Shown in pieces: positions 8,435 to 16,584 of a stretch of 20,849 nucleotides of DNA. Within the stretch, counting starts at the first letter, position 1; each line of letters opens with the position of its first letter. The DNA is from Stramenopiles sp. TOSAG23-3. Lineage: Eukaryota > Sar. Position numbers and translations under genes: made by a program. The notes under the pieces are model-generated. The model made no database searches, was not told the DNA's origin, and saw nothing but the letters and a program-made list of their open reading frames with translations. The stretch spans positions 1 through 20,849 of the forward strand of contig LT642369.1 of the NCBI GenBank assembly GCA_900128585.1. Direction: 5' to 3'.

Positions 8435-10090
8435 ATGGGGGCCGGGGCATCCCTGAACATCCCGGAACACTTGAAAGATGACCCAATTATAAAAGAAACG
8501 TACGATCGCATTTTGGACGTGTTTGGGAAGTATGACTCCAGGAAGTACAAACGGCTGTCCCGCGACGACTTTTATAAACTGTGCCAAGATTTTTCGAAAC
8601 ATTTCACGAACGTAAAGGACATTGAGACAGCGTTCACGTACTTGGATAAAAACCACGATGCAGAAATATCCCTTGCAGAGTTCAACCGGCTCTGGGAAGG
8701 GTTCTCAACGCCGCCGCCGCTCCATTCCATCGAGCAGCGAATGGAAGACTTTCGGATCGACGTTGCCAATAAGTACAAGATTGCGTTCGGGCTCTCATTT
8801 CGCGAATTTGAACGGGCCGGGCAGCTGGACGAGAAGCAGTTTAGAACGTGGGGGGCCCTGGACGTGTACCTGTGGCTGATATTTTGCCCCGCCCTGGCCG
8901 TCGTCCGGGAGGACCTGGACCGCGGCATGTGGGCGGACGTGGACGGGGAGTGCCTGCTGGAGCTGACGGAGGGCAGCTTACGGGAGAAGAGAATCAAGGA
9001 ATACCATACGAAGAAATTCTTGCAGGCCATCGACGTGCACTTGAGGAAACCAGACGGGAAGAAGTCCGTCTCCCCCCCACCCATCATCACCCAAGTTCAG
9101 GACAGCACCGACGGTTCGATGGCCGAGACGGTCGCCCAGGGGCCGAGGAATGGGAGCCCGCGGCCCATGCGCATGTCCCCGAGGGGGGACAGCCTGTCCG
9201 GGAGCCAGGGGAGCTCGGGGTTTCAGTGGAAGAAGGGCGACCTCTTGGGCCAAGGGGCGTACGGGAAAGTGTACGCTGGGCTTGACACGAGGTCGGGGAT
9301 CATGATGGCTGTGAAGGAGATGACGTTCACCAGGGACAGCGCGAAGGAGGTGGAGGAGCTCAAGAACGAGATCCGGCTGCTGAGAAAGTTGCAGCACGAG
9401 CACATCGTGCAGTACTTTGGCGCGGAGATACCGGCAGAAAGCGAAGGGTGCGTCATCCACATCTTCACGGAGCTCATGCCCCAAGGCAGCCTCACCCACA
9501 TGATGAAGAAGTTTGGAAAGTTCTCGGAAGAGATGACCTGCAACTACACGCGTCAAATGGTCAGCGGCCTGGTCTACTTGCACGACAACAACATTATCCA
9601 CCGGGACATAAAACCGGCGAACGTCTTGGTGAACGAGAGCGGGATCGTTAAGCTCGCCGACTTTGGGGCGAGCAAGAAAATGAGCGGGACGGAAACCGTC
9701 GCGATCGAGAACACGACGCTGAAAGGCACCCCGTACTTCATGGCCCCTGAGGTGCTGATTCAAAAGGGACATGGTAGGAAAGCGGACGTGTGGAGCTTGG
9801 GCGCGACGGTCCTGCAACTTATCAGTGGAGACCCGCCGTGGAAGTCAATGAAGTTTGACTCCGTCGTCCAGCTGATGTGCCACGTCGCCGGCGACGAGAC
9901 CGCGAAGCCCGAATTGCCGCCAAAGGGGTCAGTGTCGGAAAAAATGTACAGTTTCCTAGAAGCGTGCTTTACCCGGGACGTCACGAAACGCCCGAACTCG
10001 AAGCAGCTGAGCAAGCACAAGTTTCTTACGTCGAACGGCAAGGAGGGGGGGGGAGATGGCGGAAGACCCGATGAACAACACGTTGGCTAG
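8435..10090 (+). CDS. EF-hand / SAM / MAP3K-type (STE11-like) protein kinase
   Basis: The protein is 551 residues to the TAG at 10088-10090, starting at ATGGGGGCC. It begins MGAGAS, a good N-myristoylation signal (G2, S6), so it may be membrane-tethered. An EF-hand pair follows: a degenerate one around 30-50, then a canonical-like loop D71-E82 with A76 in place of the usual glycine. Residues about 139-205 (WGALDVYLWL ... DVDGECLLELTEGSL ... FLQAIDVHL) look like a SAM domain. A proline/serine linker leads to a kinase domain (about 264-531). It has glycine loop GQGAYGKV 272-279, K294, E312, HRDIKPAN 389-396, DFG 409-411 and GTPYFMAPE 431-439, so it should be active. The GTPYFMAPE form and gene layout fit MAP3K/STE11. 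The frame ends soon after a run of nine G, and the tail very likely continues in the overlapping frame at 10056-10685. Confidence 0.92.
   Translation: MGAGASLNIPEHLKDDPIIKETYDRILDVFGKYDSRKYKRLSRDDFYKLCQDFSKHFTNVKDIETAFTYLDKNHDAEISLAEFNRLWEGFSTPPPLHSIEQRMEDFRIDVANKYKIAFGLSFREFERAGQLDEKQFRTWGALDVYLWLIFCPALAVVREDLDRGMWADVDGECLLELTEGSLREKRIKEYHTKKFLQAIDVHLRKPDGKKSVSPPPIITQVQDSTDGSMAETVAQGPRNGSPRPMRMSPRGDSLSGSQGSSGFQWKKGDLLGQGAYGKVYAGLDTRSGIMMAVKEMTFTRDSAKEVEELKNEIRLLRKLQHEHIVQYFGAEIPAESEGCVIHIFTELMPQGSLTHMMKKFGKFSEEMTCNYTRQMVSGLVYLHDNNIIHRDIKPANVLVNESGIVKLADFGASKKMSGTETVAIENTTLKGTPYFMAPEVLIQKGHGRKADVWSLGATVLQLISGDPPWKSMKFDSVVQLMCHVAGDETAKPELPPKGSVSEKMYSFLEACFTRDVTKRPNSKQLSKHKFLTSNGKEGGGDGGRPDEQHVG
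10045..10053 (+). other. G9 homopolymer at probable frameshift point of the kinase gene
   Basis: Nine G in a row separate the kinase frame from the downstream frame, which is shifted by +1. With one G fewer, the span 8435-10685 would be a single frame of 749 residues plus stop. Coding G8 runs elsewhere in the window do not break a frame. Sequencing or assembly length error is the simplest reading. Confidence 0.65.
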
Positions 10091-10685
10091 CATCGATAGG
10101 TCGCTGAGCCAAATGGACGAGAGCCAGAACGCAGGGGTAGAATCCGAAGACGAGGATTTCTTGGACATGTCGCTAAGCGTTGTGGCGGCTGCAGACCCGG
10201 ACGAAGAGAGCGTAAAGGCCGCCCCGGTTATCCAAACCAGCAACATTGGGAACAGCGCGGGGGGCGGTGGAAACCCGTTTGGCAACGGCCCAGGGGGGTT
10301 CTCCCCAGACACCCCAGGAGCTCAAATTGCGGCCGTGACCCCCAAAGGCGACGCGGCGGGGGAAGAAACGTTCGAGGGGGAGGAAACGGCGAAAAAAAAG
10401 AAGAAGAAGCACCGGAAGAAACGGCCCGGGACACGGTACAGCGATGACACGGTTGCAGGCATCGAAGAAGGGGGGCAGGCGGGGAATGCTGCGGAAGTGA
10501 GCGAATCGGGAAATGCCTACCAAGCCTACGAAGAACGAGCCATCAGCTCCGTTTACCACCAGCAAAACTTGGAAACCCTGAATGCAGAGAAAGCGGAAGA
10601 GGCCGCAAACGCATTGCGAGACGCGGAATATGCAAAGATGAGAGTGGAGGAAATTAACAAGTTTCAAGCAAGTCAAAGTATTTGA
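10056..10685 (+). CDS. Acidic / coiled-coil tail, probably the C-terminal part of the kinase gene
   Basis: This 209-residue frame has an ATG inside the last 35 bases of the kinase frame and ends in TGA. It is not recognised as a known family. The first 50 residues are acidic and serine-rich (SEDEDFLDMSLSV). A glycine-rich stretch with AGGGGNPFGNGPGG follows, then a basic cluster (AKKKKKKHRKKRPG, about 112-125). The last 50 residues (AEKAEEAANALRDAEYAKMRVEEINKF) look like a helix or coiled coil; a possible nuclear signal or partner-binding site is inference. There is no room for a promoter upstream, and its frame stays open back through the G9 run. It is therefore best read as the tail of the kinase, disconnected by one base. 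A separate small gene is the less likely alternative. Confidence 0.6.
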   Translation: MAEDPMNNTLASIDRSLSQMDESQNAGVESEDEDFLDMSLSVVAAADPDEESVKAAPVIQTSNIGNSAGGGGNPFGNGPGGFSPDTPGAQIAAVTPKGDAAGEETFEGEETAKKKKKKHRKKRPGTRYSDDTVAGIEEGGQAGNAAEVSESGNAYQAYEERAISSVYHQQNLETLNAEKAEEAANALRDAEYAKMRVEEINKFQASQSI

Positions 10686-10759
10686 AGTCGGTCCCCTATC
10701 TTGTTCTTAGTAAAGGCTAATTTATTACTCCATATGCTTGTAAATACGCTAAACGACAA

Positions 10760-11055
10760 TTGGTACGGTACCAAAGTATGATTAAAAACAAGAGTAAAAA
10801 TAGGATTGAGTCACCTACGAGTGAGATATCGGATGAGGAAGTTGATTACGGTTCATTTGAAAGCAGTCTTAATCCATCTACTGATTCAGATCATCAATGG
10901 AGTACATCTGAGAATGAAATAACAGCCAATTTTCTTGTTTTTAAAAATAGTATAAATTGATATAAAAAAATGAGAGTTTTTAAAAAACATTCCAACTGGT
11001 ACCGTGTACAGGTACAGGTATTAATACCTGGTTCCGTACCTGTTACCGTACCGGT
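10760..11055. repeat. GGTAC palindrome cluster flanking the remnant
   Basis: TTGGTACGGTACCAA (10760-10774) is a perfect odd palindrome. CAGGTATTAATACCTG (11015-11030) is a perfect 16-base palindrome inside a longer imperfect inverted repeat of GGTACC/ACAGGTA units (about 10996-11055). Together they bracket the small open frame. A related GGTACGTACC palindrome is at 16207-16216. They may be element ends or hairpin-forming sequence. Confidence 0.6.
10778..10960 (+). pseudogene. Small AT-rich open frame, dispersed repeat copy B (mobile-element-like remnant)
   Basis: A 60-codon frame from an ATG encodes an acidic, serine-rich peptide (SEISDEEVDYGSFESSLNPS, then TDSDHQWSTSENEITANF). Its composition is far more AT-rich than the flanking genes. 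Part of it (10847-10918) matches copy A at 3438-3509 with 15 of 24 residues identical, and several shared residues use different codons. The 20-base motif at 10921-10940 is shared with copies A and C. The frame is flanked by an inverted ACGGTACCA (10765-10773) and TGGTACCGT (10997-11005). It is likely a truncated element. The family was not identified, and an acidic transposase N-terminus is only a guess. Confidence 0.5.
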
Positions 11056-11120
11056 ATTATTATATTATTTTTTTTTATTGAGGAAGAAGAAGGAGGTGTT
11101 TTCTTTCCCCCCGCGAGGTG

Positions 11121-11166
11121 TTTTCTTTTTTCTTTCTTTCCTTCCTTTTCTTTTTTCTTTCTTTCT
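11121..11166. repeat. CTTT-rich pyrimidine tract upstream of the TMEM14 gene
   Basis: This C/T-only tract ends about 115 bases before the TMEM14 start codon, so it may lie in its promoter or 5' leader. It is a simple repeat, and long open frames across it are not credible as protein. Confidence 0.7.
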
Positions 11167-11282
11167 GTGGATTGTATACTCGAAGTTTCTATGTTAATCG
11201 TGGGACTGCGTGTGTTTTTTTTGGGTTATCGCGTTTAGTTTACTATTATTTTTGTGTATCTTGTTCTGTTTTTGTCATCAAC

Positions 11283-11615
11283 ATGGACAAACCTACAGGA
11301 AGCTCTCACATGAGTTTTACTTTTGCCCTGATGTTTGGGGCAGGGGGTGCTGTGGGGTTTATTCGTAAGCGAAGCGTTCCAAGTTTAGTGGGTGGCTTGG
11401 CTTGCGCTGGATTGTACGCATACAGTGGTTATATTATTAATTCAGGGGACCCTGAAGCTGGCCATAAATTGGGGTTGGGAACGTCAACGTTGATCGCTGC
11501 CGGGTTTGGGGCTAGAACTTTGAAAACGAAAAAAATGATGCCGGCTGTCCTGGCTGTTCTTGGGATTGCCGGGTCATTCTACAACTTTCAAAAGTGGTCG
11601 GAATGGAGGGAGTGA
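11283..11615 (+). CDS. TMEM14 family (UPF0136) small membrane protein
   Basis: This 110-residue protein ends in TGA. I chose the ATG at 11283 (ATCAACATGG) because the family-like sequence begins soon after it and the upstream in-frame extension is only pyrimidine-tract translation. Most of the length is hydrophobic: about four helices covering FALMFGAGGAVGF, SLVGGLACAGLYAYSGYII, LGLGTSTLIAAGFGA and MMPAVLAVLGIAGSFYNF. The GFIRKRSVPSLVGGL segment and the size fit TMEM14. Family members are mitochondrial or endomembrane proteins; animal TMEM14C is linked to porphyrin import for haem synthesis and plant relatives (FAX) to fatty acid export. The substrate here is unknown. GC content is lower than in the large neighbouring genes. 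It is convergent with the RBBP6-like gene. Confidence 0.88.
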   Translation: MDKPTGSSHMSFTFALMFGAGGAVGFIRKRSVPSLVGGLACAGLYAYSGYIINSGDPEAGHKLGLGTSTLIAAGFGARTLKTKKMMPAVLAVLGIAGSFYNFQKWSEWRE

Positions 11616-11874
11616 GTGATGCTCGTAAGGAAGCTCGCGATAGAAACATGTTGATTTCATATTTTAAAGTAATCACCCACCGAATTACGAAAAAAAGGGA
11701 AGGCGGGGGGTGGACCCCATTGGGGACAAATTTTACAACGAGGACGATGACAAAGTATAGAAACGAGCGTTTGAAACTTTTGCCCGGGCTTCATTACAAT
11801 TAATTTAACGATTTTATAAAACTGAATTACTATGTTAAGTAGTTTTTTTTTTTTAAATGGTATTCTGGGACATT

Positions 11875-14800
11875 TTAACTCCTGCCACGCCCACCACGCC
11901 TTCGGCGGCGCTTTCTATTCCGACCGCCGCCTCCTCCTCCTCCACCGCCGCCACTTTGAAAGAACGAATCGTCGTCGCCCTCCTCGCTGTTGGTTCGTCC
12001 CCGTTTTCTATTTCGGTTTCTGGATCGGTCATTTCGTGAGTTTGCCCTTCCGTTGTCATCCCTCCTTCGCTTACCTTGGCGGTTGTCTGACCATCGTTTT
12101 CTCGGCTCAGCCTCGGTGTCTCTATCCTCCCATCGCTTTCTGGGGGCCGCGTCTTCGCCATGCGAGTCACCTCTCTCTTCCCACCGAGCAGTGCGGCCGC
12201 CACCGTTGCCCTCATCCTCCCACCGCTTTGTGGGTTGCGCGTCGTCGCCATGCGAATCACGCTCTCCCCACCGCTTTTTTGGTTGCGCATCGTCACCGTG
12301 CGAGTCACTCCCTCCCCACCGTTTTTTAGGTTGCGCGTCGTCACTGTGCGAGTCACTCTCTCCCCACCGTTTTTTGGGTTGCGCGTCGTCGCCTTGCGAA
12401 TCACTCTCTCTCCACCGCTTTTTAGGTTGCGCGTCGTCGCCTTGCGAATCACTCTCTCCCCATCGCTTTTTAGGTTGCGCATCGTCACCGTGCGAGTCAC
12501 TCTCTCCCCAACGCTTTGTTGGTTGCGAATCGCCGCCGTGCGAGTCACTCTCTCCCCACCGCTTTCTGGGTTGCTCGTCGTTGCGTGAGTCTCTACTCTC
12601 TTCCCCTCGAGGTGTGCGGTCGGCACCTTTTGTCTGCGAGTCGCCGTCCTCGATTTTGTCTCCCCCCTCGGAGCCATTCCCTGCCGGTGGTCTTTCTCTC
12701 TCGCCCGGGGCTGGTCCCCTGCGGTCCCGATCGAACCGGTCGTCGAACCGGTCGTCGAACCGATCGTTGCGCCTTTCGTCACGGTCTCTGTCCCTGCCCC
12801 AACCGCCTCGCCTGCCGCCTCTCCAACCATCCCTTCCTCCGTACCCCACACGGTCGTAATTCCCCCGACGGCCGTAGCCGCCCTGGTCGTGCGGGCGCCG
12901 CTCGTCGCTTGGGGGGTTCGGGCACACGTCTGCGCGGTGGCCTATCTGCTGGCAGCGGTAACACCGCATGTTTGGGCAGTTCGCGGCGAGGTGGCCCTCG
13001 CGGTCGCACTTGTAACACACCCGGATCTCGGCCGTGCTGTTGGGGCACTGGGCCGCAATGTGGCCAGTCTCCTGGCACTTGTAGCACTTTCGCTGCGAAA
13101 AGACATCGGTCCTCTGCTGTTCGGTGCGACGGTCTTGTGCCACTTCGCCTTCGGCACGAGGCAACCCACACCCGTACCCGCTTCCTTGAGCAGCCGCCGG
13201 GGACCCCCCACAAAACACATTGTCCGCGCGGTTCTTCCACCCACACCTGCACCGCCACGGCGTGGCCGAGGGGGGGGCTGCCCCTTCGCCCTGCCCAGGG
13301 TCTTGGGGCGAGCGTGAGGGCTGGTGCCGTTCGTTCTGATAGGACCGCCCACGGCTCGTGCTTCTCGGGTTCCACGTCGACGCCGGGGCGCCGTACCCGC
13401 TGTAGCCTCCGTTCGACGCCGCAGGGGGGGGGGGCGCCGTAGCCCCCCAGGCTCCCGTTTGACGGCGGAACCACGGCACCGTAGCCTCCCAGGCTCCCGT
13501 TGGATGGTGGGGGGGGAGCCCCATACCCGCCGTAACCCGCGCTTGCCTGCGGGGGGGGCGGGGCCCCATAGCCCCCGAGGCTTTGGTCGGCGGCTGGCGG
13601 GGGAGGGTGCAACCCGGCCGGCGCTTGGGGAGGAGGCGAGGCTTGGCCGTTGCTCGCTTCCCCCTTGGCGCCGCCCCCCACCTCGTTGTCTTTCGGCGCG
13701 TCCACCCTGACGGAAAGCATCAAGTCTGCCCCCTCGCGCTCCTTCGCCAACGCCGCCTCTCGCTCCCTGTCAACGACAGACTTGGCGTCGACCGATTTGA
13801 ACTGCTCCTTGACCGCCCGGGAGTCTCCGCTGAGCTCGGTCGCCTTGACGTACTCTGCGACCGCCCGTCGCACGATGTGGTTGGGCTTCAGGCTGGAGGC
13901 CTTGATCGGCTTCTTCTCTTCCCCCTCCTCCAAATAGTACGTGGGGCAATCCGGGTTCGGGCAGCAGTAATTGTTTTTGAACAGAAAGTCCTTCGCGGGC
14001 TGCTTGGAGACGGTCGTGCCGCAGCACGGCATCAGCACTGCGTCCACGAGGACCTTCTTCGTCAGGGGGCAGCGAAACTGCTCGGGGATGCTTTCGTCTA
14101 CCTCCGTGGCGGCCGAGTCCCCGGCGGCATCGACCTTCTTGAAAGGCGCGCTGATGCCCCCCGCCCCGGACGGCGTGGCGCCGGCGTCCTTCCCCGGGGC
14201 CTTCCCGTCGTCCTGCCCTTGAGCCCCCGGGGGGGCGGCGCCCCGGCCGCGGCCGCGACCGCCGCCGCTGACGAAACGCTTCGGGCCCCGCCGTTTCCCC
14301 ATGGCCGCCCGTGCGGCTTCCCTCGCCGCCCGCATCTCCTCGACACGGTTCTGCTCTGCCGAAATGGCCAGCTGCGCGATTTTCTTCTCCTCCTCCTCCT
14401 TCTTTTGCTGGAGCAGCGCGAGCATGTCGACCTCCTCGTCGTCGTCGGAGTCGTCGGAGTCGTCCCGCATCCTTGGGTCCAAAACTGCTTTCGGCTTCTC
14501 CGCCTCGGCGGAGGGGAGGGTGCTCCCCGCCGACGCGAACTCGGCCCCTAGCTGGTGCACGGGTGGGGCCTTGTGGGTGGCCACCATGCCAGTCCCAGCC
14601 GTGCCCCCAACGGCCATGATCTCCTCCTTCTTCTGCTTGGTCCGCAATTCTTCGATGTGTGAGATGATCCCCCCGGTCGGGGCGGCCGGGGCGCGGCGGA
14701 CGATGACCCTCGTGTTCTTCGGGACGTGGAACTTGTCGTCGGCAAAGGCCTCTTCGGTGTCCGCGTTGGTGACGATCAGGTCAAAGTCGAGCCCTTTGTC

Positions 14801-14914
14801 CAGGCTGTTCTGCTCGACGATCGCGATTTTCAAGTCCAACAGTTTCATCGAGCGACCCTCCACAGGGACCCGGGAAAATGTCCTCGAGCTCTTGAAACGG
14901 TAGTGAATCGACAT
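11875..14914 (-). CDS. RBBP6/Mpe1-like protein (DWNN, U-box, zinc knuckles), broken by one frameshift
   Basis: The start is the ATG at 14914 (MSIHYRF), where the DWNN ubiquitin-like domain begins (1-75, ending PKNTRVIVRRAP); an ATG 18 codons upstream gives no family-like sequence. Next come an acidic/coiled segment (150-205), an RGG patch (217-225) and a RING/U-box-like domain (280-355: FRCPLTKK, DAVLMPCCGTT, CCPNPDCPTYY). Some RING cysteines are replaced, so it is U-box-like. GGYGAPPP repeats follow (about 447-497). The frame then breaks at a run of 11 C (13424-13434). In the next frame come a WRCRCGWKNRADNVFCGG segment like a partial RanBP2 finger, three CCHC zinc knuckles (13086-12922), an RG/RD-rich stretch, a 16-residue tandem repeat, and a basic tail ending in TAA. 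With one base fewer it is 1012 residues. Yeast Mpe1 and animal RBBP6 act in pre-mRNA cleavage and polyadenylation. Confidence 0.9.
12221..12598 (-). repeat. 48-bp tandem repeat coding for KRWGESDSHGDDAQPK units
   Basis: Seven full units start at 12221, 12269, 12317, 12365, 12413, 12461 and 12509, with a partial eighth at 12557. Each keeps the frame and encodes about 16 residues with a conserved KRW, an ESDS-type serine cluster and acidic GDD. More divergent units continue on both sides. Unit length is a multiple of three, so copy-number change would not break the protein. Confidence 0.92.
13424..13434 (-). other. C11 homopolymer (minus strand) at probable frameshift of the RBBP6-like gene
   Basis: Eleven G on the plus strand lie exactly where the GGYGAPPP repeat frame turns into an unrelated arginine-rich reading. 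Removing one base joins GAPPP to AASNGGYSGYGAP, which continues the same repeat style and leads into the zinc knuckles. The location at the longest coding homopolymer points to a length error. Confidence 0.75.
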
Positions 14915-15656
14915 GGTGGTCGGTCGCGGTTGGTACTCTGGTCGTTCTCTCTCTCCCTCTCTCTTCAACGGTAACGCTCCGTTGCTCTATTAAATGTTAC
15001 GGTTAAAAATAAATACGAAAGTACGTAGTATTCTAAGGCACAGGTTCAAATAAACGTCTGTTTGTTTTGTGACAGACAGGGTTTGAATGTAATACAAAAT
15101 AAGCTTGGTTATAACACAATATATACAAATTCTAGACGTATAGACAAATTAGCTGGCCACGGTCGGTCGGTCGGTTGGCGAGCGCGAAAAAACAAATCTG
15201 CGACGAAATCAACGAACAACAATTGTGAAAACAACAGGAAGGAAAGGAAAAGAGGACAGAGAAACGAAACGGGTAGGTTTGTTGAGTTTAAACACAGTGC
15301 AATCTCGTTGCAAACCTCTTTTCTCTGACTGCGGGTAGTGATTTCTCTCTATTTCTTTCATTTTGTTTCTTTTGTTTTGCTCTGTTTGTTGGTTTTGTTT
15401 ATACTTTCTCCTAATAATTAAGTTAATCGATATCTTCTTCTCTTTTGAACCATCCAATCTAAATAATGTATTTTACAATGAACAGAAATAATGAGGAAAC
15501 AGAAATTAAAATTCTTACAGTATTAGAGTGTTATTGAAATTGAATATTTTAATTTCTATTTGGTTGGATGGAATAAAGGAAATACCATCATCATAGAAGG
15601 AATCAATCAATCAAAGAAAAAGGCGAAGCGAAGAAGCAGCGAAGAAAAGAAAGAAT

Positions 15657-15748
15657 GAAAAGAAGGAAAGAAAAGAAAAGAAAAGAAAAGAAAAGAAAAG
15701 AAAAAAAAGAAAAGAAAAGAAAAGAAAAAAAGGAGAAGAAGGAGAAGG
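15657..15748. repeat. 92-base uninterrupted purine tract (AAAAG units)
   Basis: Every base from 15657 to 15748 is A or G, mainly AAAAG units, ending in AAGG/GAGAAGG. Such tracts can form triplex DNA under supercoiling and are prone to length change. Confidence 0.9.
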
Positions 15749-15769
15749 CGCGAAATGACATGGACCATT

Positions 15770-15887
15770 TTAAATAGGTAATAATTATATATTAGACTAT
15801 TATATGTTGTACTTGTATTATAAATGATTTAAATAGGAATATATATAAATTAGAATATTATCATATTGTACTTGTATTATAATTATT
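15770..15887. repeat. Imperfect tandem duplication, unit about 59 bp
   Basis: Two AT-rich copies begin TTAAATAGG at about 15770 and 15829, and both end with TTGTACTTGTATTATAA. They sit between the purine and pyrimidine tracts. Confidence 0.75.
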
Positions 15888-15906
15888 AAACTTAAGAATT
15901 TTTGAA

Positions 15907-15927
15907 TTTCTTCTTCTTTTTTTCTTT

Positions 15928-15998
<71 letters not shown>
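15907..15998. repeat. 92-base uninterrupted pyrimidine tract (CTTT units)
   Basis: Every base from 15907 to 15998 is C or T, mainly CTTT units. It is about as long as the purine tract 158 bases upstream. The two could pair partly in a transcript, although the unit lengths (5 and 4) differ. Confidence 0.9.
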
Positions 15999-16584
15999 AA
16001 GGATCATCTGATTATTTAAGGTGAGTGTATTTAAATTATATTTTAATAAATGTACTTTTTATTCTATTTTACTAATACTATATGTATTATTTAAAATTAT
16101 AAAGTAGAATCAAATAAGAATGAATTTTGTCTTTTAATCCTTTAATTATAATATTTAATATTTAAGAAATCCTAATTTCAAAATGAATTCTTTCTTTTGA
16201 GATACAGGTACGTACCAGGTAGTATAATATATAATGTAGAAGAAGAAAGAAGAAGAAAAAGTCGTTTTTTTAACTAACTTCTTTTTCTTCTTCTTTAAAA
16301 TAACTAATAATAACAAAGAAAGAAACAAAAAGAAACAAAAAATTCGTCTCTTTAACTAACTGCCAATTTTATTACAGAAGATCTTGTTATTCAATTCAAT
16401 TATTTAACATGATCGCTTGGTTTTGAAAAAGTTATATTTAACGATTAGCGACAGAGAAGAAGAAGGAAAAAAAACAGAGTGACCCTCACCAACCACGTCT
16501 CCTATTTAATCCTTTAATCGTTTTAATAAACACGCGAAAGAAAGAAAAAAAGCAACAACCGTCCCTTCCCTCTATCAACACAAC

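Larger units (their letters stand above)
14915..16584. other. AT-rich divergent intergenic region with long purine and pyrimidine tracts
   Basis: This 1.7-kb spacer separates the divergent RBBP6-like and IFT54 genes. No credible gene was seen. It holds a purine tract, a pyrimidine tract and an AT-rich tandem duplication (listed separately), plus a GGTACGTACC palindrome at 16207-16216. Both promoters must lie in it, but no element can be named. Confidence 0.6.

Noticed and set aside
10045-10053. Programmed +1 frameshift as the preferred explanation for the kinase break
   Set aside because: No stop or rare codon sits at the shift site, and the break is at a long homopolymer. The same defect in the RBBP6-like gene makes length error simpler.
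11594-11803. Frame overlapping the end of TMEM14
   Set aside because: It lacks an ATG at the start, overlaps a clear gene end and has no family features.
12221-12598. The 48-bp repeat as a CRISPR array
   Set aside because: The units are contiguous with no spacers, and they encode an in-frame protein repeat in a eukaryotic gene.
12779-13424. The continuation of the first RBBP6 frame past the C11 run as real protein
   Set aside because: It turns into arginine-rich, repeat-free sequence, while the shifted frame carries the zinc knuckles and regular repeats.
15062-15328. 88-codon frame in the RBBP6/IFT54 spacer
   Set aside because: The composition is that of the AT-rich spacer, with N/K/R-rich sequence, no motif and no homology that I recognise.
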